Assembly (NCBI RefSeq): GCF_042657185.1
Contig: NZ_JBHSNN010000047.1
Length of the DNA stretch: 64,000 nt
Reading direction: 5' to 3' (one strand)
Source of the DNA: Ureibacillus thermophilus
GTDB taxonomy: Bacteria > Bacillota > Bacilli > Bacillales_A > Planococcaceae
The notes under the pieces are model-generated. The model was not told the DNA's origin and did not search any database. It saw only the letters and a program-made list of their open reading frames with translations. Position 1 is the first letter of the stretch. Every line of letters begins with the position of its first letter. Of this stretch, positions 16,941 to 25,231 are shown piece by piece. Position numbers and translations under genes: made by a program.

Positions 16941-17783
16941 ATGGTGCAAACGATATTGAAAAATGAAAGAAAAACGGCTGTTGTTGAGATGAAAAACGTT
17001 GTGAATCGTTATATCCAAGTAAAAGAAAAAACTTCCGTAATTTCAACAAACCACTTTCATCTTTGGTATGGTGAACATCATGCATTAAAGGATATTCATT
17101 TCGATGTGATTGAAAATGAAGTAACGGCCATTATCGGTCCATCGGGCTGCGGGAAATCAACCTTTATTAAAGCGTTAAACCGCATGGTGGAGACTATTCC
17201 AAAGGTGAAAACAAAAGGTGAAATTTTCTATCGGGGACGGAATATTTTTGATAAAGATTACCCTGTGGAAGAACTCCGCACAAAAGTAGGAATGGTGTTT
17301 CAAAAACCGAATCCCTTTCCAAAATCGATTTATGATAATATCGCCTATGGACCAAGAATCCATGGCATAAAAAATAAAAAGATACTGGATGAAATCGTTG
17401 AACAATCGTTGCGAGGGGCTGCTCTTTGGGACGAGGTGAAGGATCGCCTTCATCAAAACGCCTATGGACTATCAGGCGGGCAGCAGCAGCGGCTTTGCAT
17501 TGCGCGGTGTTTAGCCATTGAGCCGGATGTAATTCTAATGGATGAACCGACTTCTGCCCTTGATCCAATATCCACAATAAAAGTGGAGGAGTTAATACAA
17601 CAATTAAAGGAAAATTATACGATTCTTATTGTCACCCACAATATGCAGCAAGCCGCCCGCATTTCAGATAAAACGGCCTTTTTCCTAAATGGAGAAGTCG
17701 TGGAATTTGACAATACAGCTCGAATTTTTTCTACTCCCCGCGATCAGCGGACGGAAGACTATATTTCGGGCCGCTTCGGTTAA
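16941..17783 (+). CDS. pstB: Phosphate ABC transporter ATPase PstB
   Basis: ATPase of the Pst importer, on the cytosolic face of the membrane, 280 residues. Walker A is GPSGCGKST, the Q-loop is in MVFQKPNPFP, the signature is LSGGQQQR, Walker B is VILMDEPTSALDP, and the switch His is in VTHNM. The N-terminus carries about 30 residues before the usual PstB start. B. subtilis has two pstB genes here; this window has one, and no phoU follows. GTGGTGGG precedes the ATG. Confidence 0.95.
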   Translation: MVQTILKNERKTAVVEMKNVVNRYIQVKEKTSVISTNHFHLWYGEHHALKDIHFDVIENEVTAIIGPSGCGKSTFIKALNRMVETIPKVKTKGEIFYRGRNIFDKDYPVEELRTKVGMVFQKPNPFPKSIYDNIAYGPRIHGIKNKKILDEIVEQSLRGAALWDEVKDRLHQNAYGLSGGQQQRLCIARCLAIEPDVILMDEPTSALDPISTIKVEELIQQLKENYTILIVTHNMQQAARISDKTAFFLNGEVVEFDNTARIFSTPRDQRTEDYISGRFG

Positions 17784-17864
17784 AACGTGGGGCATTTCTA
17801 AGAAATTAGAGGAATTTTTATTGAATAATCAAAAATTTTATAATAAAATAATTTCAACTTCATA

Positions 17865-18095
17865 TGGAAGCGATGATGAAAAAGAGTAGTATTATGGATT
17901 TGCTGAAGAGAGCTAGCGGTTGGTGCAAGCTAGTGCAGTCCATAATGCGAATGGGCTTTCTAGCTCCAGCGCTGAACTAGAGTAGGTGCTGGCGTGTTGT
18001 TGACGTTACCAACTTTGAGTGGACATAAGGTTTCTTATGTCAATAAAGGTGGTACCACGGCTTCCCGTCCTTTAATTTCGGGAAGCCTTTTTTAT
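17865..18095 (+). ncRNA. T-box riboswitch, tryptophan specifier
   Basis: The leader before trpE has the T-box elements in order: AGAGAG and GGTTGGTGCAAGCTAG of stem I, a specifier loop with GAATGGG (TGG, the Trp codon, at 17952-17954), the linker stems, the invariant AAAGGTGGTACCACG at 18045-18059, and a terminator stem GGCTTCCCG/CGGGAAGCC with T run (18059-18095). Uncharged tRNA-Trp would pair with TGG and the T-box bulge and allow transcription of trpEG. A TATAAT at 17839 is a plausible -10. The specifier assignment agrees with the downstream genes. Confidence 0.9.
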
Positions 18096-18129
18096 TGAAG
18101 AACAGATGAGTTGAGAGGAGAAAGTCGAG

Positions 18130-19515
18130 ATGACAGTAGAGACAGTGAATTATGTAATGAAAACTTTGCAAGGGGATATGGTTACCCCGATTTCCGCTTT
18201 TCTCAGCATAAAGGGCAGAAATAAAGTGTTGTTTGAATCAGCCGCCAAACATGAAGAAAGCGGAAGATATTCATTTATCGCCTTTGATCCGATTGCGGAA
18301 TTAATCGGCGATAACAAAAGCTATTTGTTTAAAAAAGAAGGAAATGAGGAAAGGGTAGAAGAAACGGTTTTTCAAAAATTAAGAGAATTGCTTCCGATTA
18401 CAAAGGAACCATTTCCTTTTTCCTTCTTTGGTGGGGCAATCGGCTACTTTAGCTATGATACGGCTTTTTATAATGAAAAAATTGGCGAAGTGTTGCCGGA
18501 TGAATTAAATATGCCGGATGTGCATCTTCTCTTTTATGACCGCTTTATTGTCATCGACCATTTATTGCAAAAAGTAACGATTGTGGCGATTGATTTATTT
18601 TCTGAAGGCAAATCGGAAAAAGAAATGGGAGAATGTATTGATCAAATTGAAGAACAATTGAAAAATGGGTCTACTTTCATTGATGTGGAAAAAAGCGATA
18701 TTCAATTTCAGCCAACGATTGCTCAAGACACCTTTGTGAAGATGGTGAAAAAGGCGAAGCAATATATAGAATGCGGCGATATTTTCCAAGTTGTATTATC
18801 TCAACGTTTTACTTCCGATTTTAAAGGGAATCCTTTTTCTCTATATCGGAGATTGCGCACTTCCAATCCATCGCCTTATATGTATTATTTAGAGTTTGAT
18901 GATTATACAATTCTTGGAACTTCTCCAGAAAGCTTAGTGAAAATTACGGATGGCATCATTAAAACCAATCCAATCGCAGGAACGAAACCTCGAGGAAAGA
19001 CGAAGGAAGAAGATGAAAGACTTGAACAAATCCTTTTAGATGATGAGAAAGAACTTGCAGAACACCGGATGCTTGTGGATTTAGGAAGAAACGATCTCGG
19101 CCGTGTATCCAAAATAGGCACAGTGCAAGTTTCAAAATATATGAAAATTGAACGGTATAAGTATGTTATGCATATCGTTTCAGAAGTGATTGGTGAATTA
19201 AGGGAAGATGTTCATGTGGTGGATGTGGTGACGAGCTGTTTGCCAGCAGGAACGGTTTCCGGTGCTCCAAAAATCCGCGCCATGCAAATTATCAACGAGC
19301 TGGAGCAACAGAAGCGCGGAGTTTATGCAGGGGCGATTGGATATATTTCCATAAACGGCAATCTGGACTTGGCCATTGCCATCCGCACGATGATTGTGAA
19401 AGACGGCAAAGCCTACGTTCAAGCTGGAGCAGGTATTGTATATGATTCCATTCCTGAGTCTGAATATGAGGAAACGATCAATAAAATGAAGGCGTTGTTG
19501 GAGGTAGAGCGATGA
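18130..19515 (+). CDS. trpE: Anthranilate synthase component I TrpE
   Basis: Converts chorismate and ammonia to anthranilate, the first committed step of tryptophan synthesis. The 461-residue protein has the N-terminal regulatory lobe with FESAAKHEESGRYSFIA (feedback site by family) and the chorismate-binding domain with GTSPESLVK, NPIAGTKPRG, HRMLVDLGRNDLGRV and SGAPKIRAM. PabB is the close alternative, but the tryptophan T-box decides for TrpE. GAGAGGAGAAAGTCGAG precedes the ATG. It overlaps trpG by four bases. Other trp genes are not in the window. Confidence 0.93.
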   Translation: MTVETVNYVMKTLQGDMVTPISAFLSIKGRNKVLFESAAKHEESGRYSFIAFDPIAELIGDNKSYLFKKEGNEERVEETVFQKLRELLPITKEPFPFSFFGGAIGYFSYDTAFYNEKIGEVLPDELNMPDVHLLFYDRFIVIDHLLQKVTIVAIDLFSEGKSEKEMGECIDQIEEQLKNGSTFIDVEKSDIQFQPTIAQDTFVKMVKKAKQYIECGDIFQVVLSQRFTSDFKGNPFSLYRRLRTSNPSPYMYYLEFDDYTILGTSPESLVKITDGIIKTNPIAGTKPRGKTKEEDERLEQILLDDEKELAEHRMLVDLGRNDLGRVSKIGTVQVSKYMKIERYKYVMHIVSEVIGELREDVHVVDVVTSCLPAGTVSGAPKIRAMQIINELEQQKRGVYAGAIGYISINGNLDLAIAIRTMIVKDGKAYVQAGAGIVYDSIPESEYEETINKMKALLEVER

Positions 19516-20081
19516 TTTTATTAATCGATCATTATGATTCATTCACATACAACTTATATCAGCAAATTGCCGCTTTGGGAAAAGAGGTCGAAGTCGTCCG
19601 ATATGATGACATCACCATTGAGGAAATTCGTTCGTTGCAGCCGGAAGCCATTATATTATCTCCGGGTCCTGGCAATCCTGATGAAATTCCTCAAAGCGTG
19701 CAGCTTGTGCAAGAGCTTTACAATGAAGTTCCAATCTTAGGTGTATGTTTAGGGCACCAAATCATCGGTGCGGCCTTTGGGGGTGAAATTGTGCAAGCGA
19801 GACGCATTATGCATGGGAAAACATCCCTATTAAATTATGAACAGAAAGGGCTGTTCAAAAAAGTTGACGGGGAAGTTGAAGTGATGCGCTATCACTCATT
19901 AGTGATTGAACCAAGCACTTTAAGCAATGAATTTGAAGTAATCGCAACGGCAAAAGATGATGGGGAAATTATGGCCATTCAACATAAAAAGTTGCCTGTC
20001 TACGGGGTGCAATTCCATCCGGAGTCCATTGGCACCCCAACAGGAACAAAAATCATGGAAACTTTTTTAGCAGCTATATAA
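19512..20081 (+). CDS. trpG: Anthranilate synthase glutamine amidotransferase TrpG
   Basis: A 189-residue class I glutamine amidotransferase that supplies ammonia to TrpE. The catalytic triad is Cys in ILGVCLGHQ, and His and Glu in VQFHPESI; HGKTSLL and SPGPGNPDE are family marks. The start overlaps the trpE stop (ATGA), with GTTGGAGG upstream, so the subunits are made in equal amounts. In many Bacillales one amidotransferase serves both TrpE and PabB; whether this one is shared cannot be told here. Confidence 0.92.
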   Translation: MILLIDHYDSFTYNLYQQIAALGKEVEVVRYDDITIEEIRSLQPEAIILSPGPGNPDEIPQSVQLVQELYNEVPILGVCLGHQIIGAAFGGEIVQARRIMHGKTSLLNYEQKGLFKKVDGEVEVMRYHSLVIEPSTLSNEFEVIATAKDDGEIMAIQHKKLPVYGVQFHPESIGTPTGTKIMETFLAAI

Positions 20082-20085
20082 ATGG

Positions 20086-20117
20086 AAAAGGGCGCATTCT
20101 TGTGGCGCCCTTTTTTA
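20086..20117. terminator. Bidirectional terminator between trpG and gpx
   Basis: Stem AAAAGGGCGC/GCGCCCTTTTTT around a 10-base loop; it ends the convergent trpEG and glutathione peroxidase units. Confidence 0.85.
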
Positions 20118-20585
20118 TAAATATTTCTCGATTTCTTTTTCGAATTTGGAAGGTTTATCAATGGGTGCAAAGCGGGCAACAACTTCTCCATTCCGATTCA
20201 CTAAAAACTTTGTAAAATTCCATTTCACTTTGGAACTTAAAACGCCTTTCTTTTGGCTGGTCAAAAATTGAAATAATGGATGGGCTTCTTCCCCATTCAC
20301 CGCAACCATTTCGTGGATGGGGAAAGTAACGCCGTAATGGAGGCGGCAAGCGGCTTCTGCTTCTTTTGCAGATGGCAATTCTTGTTTGAATTGATTAGAA
20401 GGAAACCCTAAAACGACAAATCCCCGATCTTTATATTTTTGATATAGCTTTTCCAATTCTTCAAATTGCGGGGTAAAACCGCAATGGGAAGCGGTGTTGA
20501 CAATTAACATGACCTGGCCTTTGTATCGGCTTAATGAGTAGGTTTCTCCTGTTGCTGTCGTCACATCAATATCATAAATATTCAT
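20115..20585 (-). CDS. bsaA: Glutathione peroxidase-family thiol peroxidase (BsaA-like)
   Basis: A 156-residue cytosolic peroxidase that reduces hydroperoxides, in bacteria mostly with thioredoxin. The peroxidatic Cys35 is in NTASHCGFTPQ, Gln65 in FPSNQF, and Trp and Asn in KWNFTKF complete the catalytic set; Cys80 in AACRLHYGVTFP is the likely resolving residue. The ATG at 20585 has AAAGGGAGGAAATCTG upstream. Its start overlaps the stop of a decayed upstream frame, suggesting it was once the second gene of an operon. Confidence 0.9.
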   Translation of the reverse strand: MNIYDIDVTTATGETYSLSRYKGQVMLIVNTASHCGFTPQFEELEKLYQKYKDRGFVVLGFPSNQFKQELPSAKEAEAACRLHYGVTFPIHEMVAVNGEEAHPLFQFLTSQKKGVLSSKVKWNFTKFLVNRNGEVVARFAPIDKPSKFEKEIEKYL

Positions 20586-20760
20586 CAGATTTCCTCCCTT
20601 TCGGAAATGCGGTTATTAAAGCTAAGTATAACAGCTAATAGGAGAGATGTAATGATTAATGCACTGATAAAGCCGATAACCCCGTTCCATCCGAAGCTGG
20701 ATCAAAAAATCCCTACAACAAAAATAACTTCTAGTCCAAAGCGAAGGAAGCCTACTTTTT
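20585..20760 (-). pseudogene. Relic of a membrane transporter C-terminus
   Basis: On the minus strand a frame ending at 20585 reads FLRFGLEVIFVVGIF, a stop codon, then SSFGWNGVIGFISALIITSL and further hydrophobic residues to NNRISEREEI. This looks like the last helix and tail of an MFS-type transporter, broken by an in-frame stop and without an N-terminal part. B. subtilis has the MFS gene yqgE in the wider region, but I cannot show descent. The relic stop overlaps the gpx start (TGATG). Confidence 0.4.
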
Positions 20761-20870
20761 AATGACGTGCAATTTTCTCTTAATATTCGACTACTTCTTC
20801 TTTTGAATGCTTGTATTAATTTATGGATATGTTGTCGTGGATCAAAAGAAATAAATATTATAATCCTCAT
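20735..20870 (-). pseudogene. Possible relic of an IS200/IS605 TnpA (Y1) transposase
   Basis: A minus-strand frame carries DPRQHIHKLIQAFKRRSSRI followed by LKSRLPSLWTRSYF, which resembles the central part of IS200-type TnpA proteins (the lysine-rich helix and the LWxRSYF segment). Neither the HUH motif nor the catalytic Tyr region is present, and the frame changes immediately after. It abuts the transporter relic, so an old insertion and decay is plausible. Recognition is by eye and should be treated as tentative. Confidence 0.35.
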
Positions 20871-20921
20871 TTACAATCAATGTAACTTTTATTGAAGAAA
20901 ACCTTGTTTGATTCAATTATT

Positions 20922-20966
20922 ATAAAAATAAACCCTAAACAGATGGAATGTTTTTCTGCTTAGGGA
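20922..20966 (-). terminator. Terminator of the yqzD-yqzC unit
   Basis: Stem CCCTAAGCAGA / TCTGTTTAGGG on the minus strand followed by TTTATTTTT, just past the yqzC stop. Confidence 0.75.
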
Positions 20967-20972
20967 ATACAT

Positions 20973-21464
20973 TTATGAGTTTCTTTTTCTTGTTATTAAA
21001 TTAGCAATTTCTTCAACGGACATGGAAGAATTTACCTTATATTGGCCTTTTTGAATGGAACGGGCGTATTCTGGCTGTGCTAGAAACAATTCCATTTCCA
21101 CAGCATTTTGAATAATGCCCATATCCTTCAATTTTTTTGATATTTCATATGGCGTTAGGCCGGAATAAATATATAAAATTCCTTCTGTTACATCGCCTTG
21201 TTCATTGGGAGACGCCGTTTCTTCAGCAGCCGATTGAGTCGTTGTGCCTTCTTCCTTTGAGTCATTTGTAGAAGGTTGATTTTCCATTTCTTTTAGCTGC
21301 TGCTCTTTTTCCTTTAATTGGGATTCAAGTTGAGTAATCTTTTCTTCATATTTGACAATTTCGTCTGATGTGGATTTGGCCGGAAAGAAATAATCCCACC
21401 CAATCATGAGGCATCCGCTTAAGATGCAAGCAATTCCGAAACCACGAAAAGTCGATCGTTTCAT
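20973..21464 (-). CDS. yqzC: Membrane-anchored protein with an MltG/YceG LysM-like subdomain (YqzC-like)
   Basis: A 163-residue protein with a single N-terminal membrane anchor (about residues 9-30), a charged coiled-coil stretch with several KE and QL heptads (about 38-65), a Ser/Thr/Glu-rich linker, and a C-terminal module (IYSGLTPYEISKKLKDMGII to VEEIANLI) like the LysM-like part of the endolytic transglycosylase MltG. The catalytic MltG domain is absent, so it may bind glycan or compete with MltG. It overlaps yqzD by four bases and the pair sits after the pst region as in B. subtilis. The ATG is preceded by GTCGTGGAGGTCAATC. Confidence 0.75.
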   Translation of the reverse strand: MKRSTFRGFGIACILSGCLMIGWDYFFPAKSTSDEIVKYEEKITQLESQLKEKEQQLKEMENQPSTNDSKEEGTTTQSAAEETASPNEQGDVTEGILYIYSGLTPYEISKKLKDMGIIQNAVEMELFLAQPEYARSIQKGQYKVNSSMSVEEIANLITRKRNS

Positions 21465-21847
21465 GATTGACCTCCACGACTAAGAATTTGAAGTACTTGT
21501 TCCTTTGATAAGGTGGATAGTTTGCAAATTTCATCGATGGAATGCCCTTGGCGGTTCAATTCAATCACTTGCTGCACCAATATTTGATTAACCGGTTTAT
21601 TTGGCATCTGTTTTTGAATGTTTTTCTGGTCCACCGGTTTTTTTGCCGGCTTCACTTTGAAGGAAGGTTCAAGCAGCAGCTCTTCTTCGACGACTTTTAA
21701 TCTTCGTTTGATGGCATTCATTTCTTGATAAAATTGTATGGACAAATCTTCCATCTCTTTTTCCATTTTTTTTGATGTATCTTTTATGAAAAAGGATACA
21801 ATAATAGAAATAATGCCTATGATGATCAGAATTGTTGATAGTTCCAC
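21461..21847 (-). CDS. yqzD: Membrane protein with C-terminal HTH-like segment (YqzD-like, DUF6115 type)
   Basis: A 128-residue protein: one membrane helix at residues 4-22 (STILIIIGIISIIVSFFI), a charged helical linker, and a C-terminal segment VIELNRQGHSIDEICKLSTL followed by SKEQVLQIL, which has the pattern of a helix-turn-helix. The start is GTG at 21847, chosen because GGAGGAACC lies seven bases upstream. It overlaps yqzC (ATGA), so the two are likely made together. Function unknown. Confidence 0.75.
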   Translation of the reverse strand: MELSTILIIIGIISIIVSFFIKDTSKKMEKEMEDLSIQFYQEMNAIKRRLKVVEEELLLEPSFKVKPAKKPVDQKNIQKQMPNKPVNQILVQQVIELNRQGHSIDEICKLSTLSKEQVLQILSRGGQS

Positions 21848-21934
21848 AATGGTTCCTCCGAACGAAGCATTTTTTCAATTATTTTAACATAAGGTTAAGA
21901 ATTAATAAATGATGCTAGATTTTTTTTCAATTTA

Positions 21935-21943
21935 TGATATAAT
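21935..21943 (+). promoter_or_regulatory. Extended -10 promoter of rpmG
   Basis: TGATATAAT is a consensus extended -10 (TGnTATAAT); a -35 is poor (TAGATT at 21916). It would start a leader of about 55 bases before rpmG. Confidence 0.55.
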
Positions 21944-22005
21944 GACTTAGTCGTATAAATCATTGCTCATATTACAATTCATGATAGAGAGTGGGAGGGT
22001 TAATC

Positions 22006-22155
22006 ATGCGTGTAAACATTACTTTAGCTTGCACTGAATGCGGAGAACGCAATTATATTACTACAAAAAATAAACGCAACAATCCAGAACGTCTTGAACT
22101 TAAAAAATATTGCTCTCGCGAGAAGAAAGTCACTCTTCACCGTGAAACGAAGTAA
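22006..22155 (+). CDS. rpmG: 50S ribosomal protein L33 (three-cysteine form)
   Basis: A 49-residue ribosomal protein (MRVNITLACTECGERNYITT, ending LHRETK) located as rpmGA is in B. subtilis, just before yqgN. GTGGGAGGGTTAATC precedes the ATG at 22006. L33 comes as a zinc-binding four-Cys form or a Cys-free form. Here Cys9 and Cys12 are present and Cys36 in KKYCSREKK, but the fourth position is Glu, so it is an intermediate between the two forms. Codon use is that of a highly expressed gene. Confidence 0.95.
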   Translation: MRVNITLACTECGERNYITTKNKRNNPERLELKKYCSREKKVTLHRETK

Positions 22156-22163
22156 TTTTTTTT

Positions 22164-22193
22164 GCCAAAACCATTTCCGGTTTTGGCTTTTTA
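22164..22193 (+). terminator. Terminator of rpmG
   Basis: Stem GCCAAAACC/GGTTTTGGC with T run, nine bases after the rpmG stop. Confidence 0.85.
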
Positions 22194-22218
22194 TGTATAT
22201 GTAAAGGGTTGATGTTCA

Positions 22219-22815
22219 TTGAATAAAAAAAATTGGCGACATCATATAAGATCTTCTTTAAATGAATTGTCCAATGAAGAATATTGTCGGTTCTCAACGA
22301 TGATTAAAGAACGTTTATTGAAAGAACCCTTCCTCGAGCAATGCCGGACGATCGCCGTCACAATCTCAAGACCGCCGGAAGTCAAAACCGACGAAATCAT
22401 TGAAGCATTGTGGAGAATGAAAAAGCGGGTTGTTGTGCCAAAATGCAATCCGAAAAGCCGGGCAATGGATTTTTACGAAATCACTAGTTTTCAACAACTG
22501 GAAACGGTTTATATGGATTTAAAAGAACCGATACCGGAACAAACGGCTTTTGTGCCTTCAAATGAGATTGATGTCATGATTGTGCCAGGCATAGCATTTG
22601 ACAATAAAGGCTATCGAATTGGTTATGGAGGCGGCTATTATGATCGCTATTTAGCCCATTACCACGGACAAAAAATAGCCCTTGCTTTTCATTTGCAAGT
22701 TGTAGATGAATTGCCAAAGGAATCCCACGATATTCCTGTGGATTATATATATACAGAAAAAACAATCATCAATTGTGTGGACAATCGGAGGGTGAGAAAT
22801 GAAAACCGTTCTTGA
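22219..22815 (+). CDS. yqgN: 5-formyltetrahydrofolate cyclo-ligase YqgN
   Basis: Cytosolic ATP-dependent enzyme that converts 5-formyl-THF to 5,10-methenyl-THF. The 198-residue protein has the N-terminal basic region (NKKNWRHHIRSSL), VPGIAFDNKGYRIGYGGGYY (substrate and ATP site) and DRYL. Start TTG at 22219 is used; an out-of-frame ATG eight bases before it stops at once, and the ribosome site AAAGGG is somewhat distant. It overlaps yqgQ by 17 bases and follows rpmG as in B. subtilis. Confidence 0.9.
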   Translation: MNKKNWRHHIRSSLNELSNEEYCRFSTMIKERLLKEPFLEQCRTIAVTISRPPEVKTDEIIEALWRMKKRVVVPKCNPKSRAMDFYEITSFQQLETVYMDLKEPIPEQTAFVPSNEIDVMIVPGIAFDNKGYRIGYGGGYYDRYLAHYHGQKIALAFHLQVVDELPKESHDIPVDYIYTEKTIINCVDNRRVRNENRS

Positions 22816-23014
22816 TATTCGCAATTTGTTGAAACAATATGGTTCTTTTATTTATACAGGGGATCGTTTAGGTGATTTGATGATGATGGAAGATGAAATT
22901 CGCGAATTATATAAGGCGCAAATTTTAGATGTAAAAGAATATCAATCAGCCTTATTAATTCTTCGCCATGAGATTCAAAATGAAGAAGAGCGAAAACGGA
23001 ACGCGAACTATTAA
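22799..23014 (+). CDS. yqgQ: YqgQ-family small protein (DUF910)
   Basis: A 71-residue helical protein, full length for the DUF910 family (MKTVLDIRNLLKQYGSFIYT). Structural members are three-helix bundles that may bind nucleic acid; function unknown. The start lies within yqgN with TCGGAGGGTGAGA just upstream, so the two are coupled. In B. subtilis yqgP and glcK flank yqgQ; both are missing here. A terminator follows at 23091. Confidence 0.88.
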   Translation: MKTVLDIRNLLKQYGSFIYTGDRLGDLMMMEDEIRELYKAQILDVKEYQSALLILRHEIQNEEERKRNANY

Positions 23015-23090
23015 GAATTGTAAAAAATAGAAGAATTTCTTGATTGACTAGAGTGGCAAAAAGATTTAGACTTGTAAGGTCTTATTTCCG

Positions 23091-23118
23091 GCAGTGGAAA
23101 CTCCACTGCTTTCTTTTT
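23091..23118 (+). terminator. Terminator of yqgN-yqgQ
   Basis: Stem GCAGTGGA/TCCACTGC followed by TTTCTTTTT. The remaining gap to 23334 is AT-rich without recognisable genes. Confidence 0.8.
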
Positions 23119-23334
23119 GGGAACCTTTTTGTAAGAAAAACGTAATTATTTTGGGAGAATGGCTAAGGTAAGGTTATATATAATTTTTATAACACATACT
23201 CTTTGATTTTAGGTGTTGCTTTTCATTGCTTAATAGGATAAAAAGGATTAAGATATTATTTGCTTAATTGGAACATATGTAGAATATGTAATTTTTTTGA
23301 TGGGTTCTTTAAACCATGAAAAGGGGGATATAAC

Positions 23335-25230
23335 ATGAAGTCATGGAAATGGCCAAAATACTCAATTTTAATCATTGCCATTTTAGCGACTTGGATTAAA
23401 ACTGCTGTTGTTTATCGAACCAGCTTTGAATTTGATTTAGAAAATGGGATGCAAGAGTTCATTTTATTTATAAATCCACTTAGCTTTCTATTATTTGCTT
23501 ACGGTATATCTTTATTTTTCAAAACAGAAAAAGCGCGTAATCGTTGGATCGTTGGAATGAGCATTGTTTTAAGCATCGTGTTATTTGCAAACGTTGCCTT
23601 TTACAGATTCTTTAACGATTTTATTACGCTTCCTGTACTATTTCAAACAAGCAACTTTGGCGACTTAGGAACATCTGTTGCGGAAATTATTGGTTTCGAA
23701 GATTTATTGTACTTTATTGATGTTTTTATTATACTATTTGCTATTAAATATATTCCAAAATTAGGAAATTTATATACTGTACGCAAAGAAGTTCGTCGAG
23801 CGTATTTTGTTTTATCTTTAGCTGTTCTATTCTTAAACTTGGGACTTGCTGAAACAGAGCGCCCACAGCTATTAACTCGCAGTTTCGACAGGGAATTGCT
23901 TGTAAAAAACATCGGAACATACAATTATCATTTATATGACATTTACATTCAATCCAAATCTTCCGCTCAGCGCGCTTTAGCCGATGGTAGCGAATTGGTA
24001 GAAGTAAACAACTATGTTCAAGCGAACCAAGCTGCTGTTAATGAAAAAATGTTTGGTAAATATAAAGGCAGAAACTTAATTGTCATCCAGCTTGAGTCAT
24101 TGCAAAATTTTGTCTTGCAAAATGATATGAATGGTTATGAAGTAACGCCATTCCTAAACTCTTTGATTCATGATAAAGATACGTATTACTTTAGCAATTT
24201 CTATCATCAAACGGGTTTAGGAAAAACGAGTGATGCGGAATTTATATTAGAAAACTCGCTTTTTGGATTAGATCGTGGTGCGGTATTCTTTACCCACAGC
24301 GGAAATACATTTAACTCCATGTCTGAAAAGCTTGGAAAAAATGGCTATTACACGAGTGTCATGCACGCGAATAATAAATCTTTCTGGAACCGCGACATGA
24401 TGTACCAATCCTTAAAAATGCAGAAATTCTATGATATGACTTATTATGATGTGAATGATGAAAATTCAGTGAACTGGGGATTAAAAGATATTCCGTTCTT
24501 TGAACAATCTGTGGAATTATTGGCGGAACAACCACAGCCATTCTATACACGGATGATTACTTTAACAAACCACTTCCCATTCACATTGGATGAAGAAGAT
24601 AAAATCATTCCTGAATATAATTCAAATTCAGGTACATTGAACCGTTATTTCCAAACAGTTCGTTACATGGATGAAGCATTGAAAGTCTTCTTTGAGCAAT
24701 TAAAAGAAAAAGGCTTATATGATAATTCCATTATTGTTATGTACGGCGACCACTATGGTATTTCCGAAAACCATAACAAAGCAATGGCACAGTATTTAGG
24801 CAAAGACGTAATTACACCATATGATACTGCTCTATTGCAATCGGTTCCTTTATTTATCCATATTCCTGGTTCAGGTGATGGGCAAGTCATTGATAAAGTC
24901 GGAGGTCAAATGGACTTAAGACCAACAATTTTACACCTATTGGGCATTGATACTTCCAACGATATGCAATTAGGTGCCGATTTGTTCTCTGATGAGCATG
25001 AAGACTTCGTTATCTTCCGCGATGGTCGATTTGTAACAGATAAATATGTGTATGCTCAAGAAACATGCTTCGATCGCGCGACTGGGGAAGAAGTAGATAT
25101 TCAAGGATGCAAGCCTTATATTGAACGGGCACAGAAAGAACTTGAGTATTCTGACAAGATTATCAATGGCGACTTGCTAAGATTCTATGATGAAGAAACA
25201 GGAAATTTATTATCAGATGCTGTGAAATAA
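23335..25230 (+). CDS. yqgS: LtaS-type lipoteichoic acid synthase (YqgS-like)
   Basis: A 631-residue polyglycerolphosphate transferase. Five membrane helices in the first 200 residues are followed by an extracellular sulfatase-fold domain. The catalytic Thr298 is in GLGKTSDAEF; metal-site residues are in VIQLESLQNF (Glu) and VMYGDHYGISENH (Asp-His). It polymerises glycerolphosphate from phosphatidylglycerol onto the lipid anchor of lipoteichoic acid, or primes it. Start ATG 23335 follows AAAAGGGGGATATAAC. Synteny with B. subtilis yqgS supports that orthologue rather than LtaS proper. Confidence 0.92.
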   Translation: MKSWKWPKYSILIIAILATWIKTAVVYRTSFEFDLENGMQEFILFINPLSFLLFAYGISLFFKTEKARNRWIVGMSIVLSIVLFANVAFYRFFNDFITLPVLFQTSNFGDLGTSVAEIIGFEDLLYFIDVFIILFAIKYIPKLGNLYTVRKEVRRAYFVLSLAVLFLNLGLAETERPQLLTRSFDRELLVKNIGTYNYHLYDIYIQSKSSAQRALADGSELVEVNNYVQANQAAVNEKMFGKYKGRNLIVIQLESLQNFVLQNDMNGYEVTPFLNSLIHDKDTYYFSNFYHQTGLGKTSDAEFILENSLFGLDRGAVFFTHSGNTFNSMSEKLGKNGYYTSVMHANNKSFWNRDMMYQSLKMQKFYDMTYYDVNDENSVNWGLKDIPFFEQSVELLAEQPQPFYTRMITLTNHFPFTLDEEDKIIPEYNSNSGTLNRYFQTVRYMDEALKVFFEQLKEKGLYDNSIIVMYGDHYGISENHNKAMAQYLGKDVITPYDTALLQSVPLFIHIPGSGDGQVIDKVGGQMDLRPTILHLLGIDTSNDMQLGADLFSDEHEDFVIFRDGRFVTDKYVYAQETCFDRATGEEVDIQGCKPYIERAQKELEYSDKIINGDLLRFYDEETGNLLSDAVK

Positions 25231-25231
25231 T

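Noticed and set aside
17784..17864. phoU or second pstB after pstB
   Set aside because: The interval is too short and AT-rich and is followed at once by the T-box leader.
20622..20870. An intact 82-residue leftward protein
   Set aside because: No ribosome site and a mixed sequence that changes character midway; better explained as two relics joined in one chance frame.
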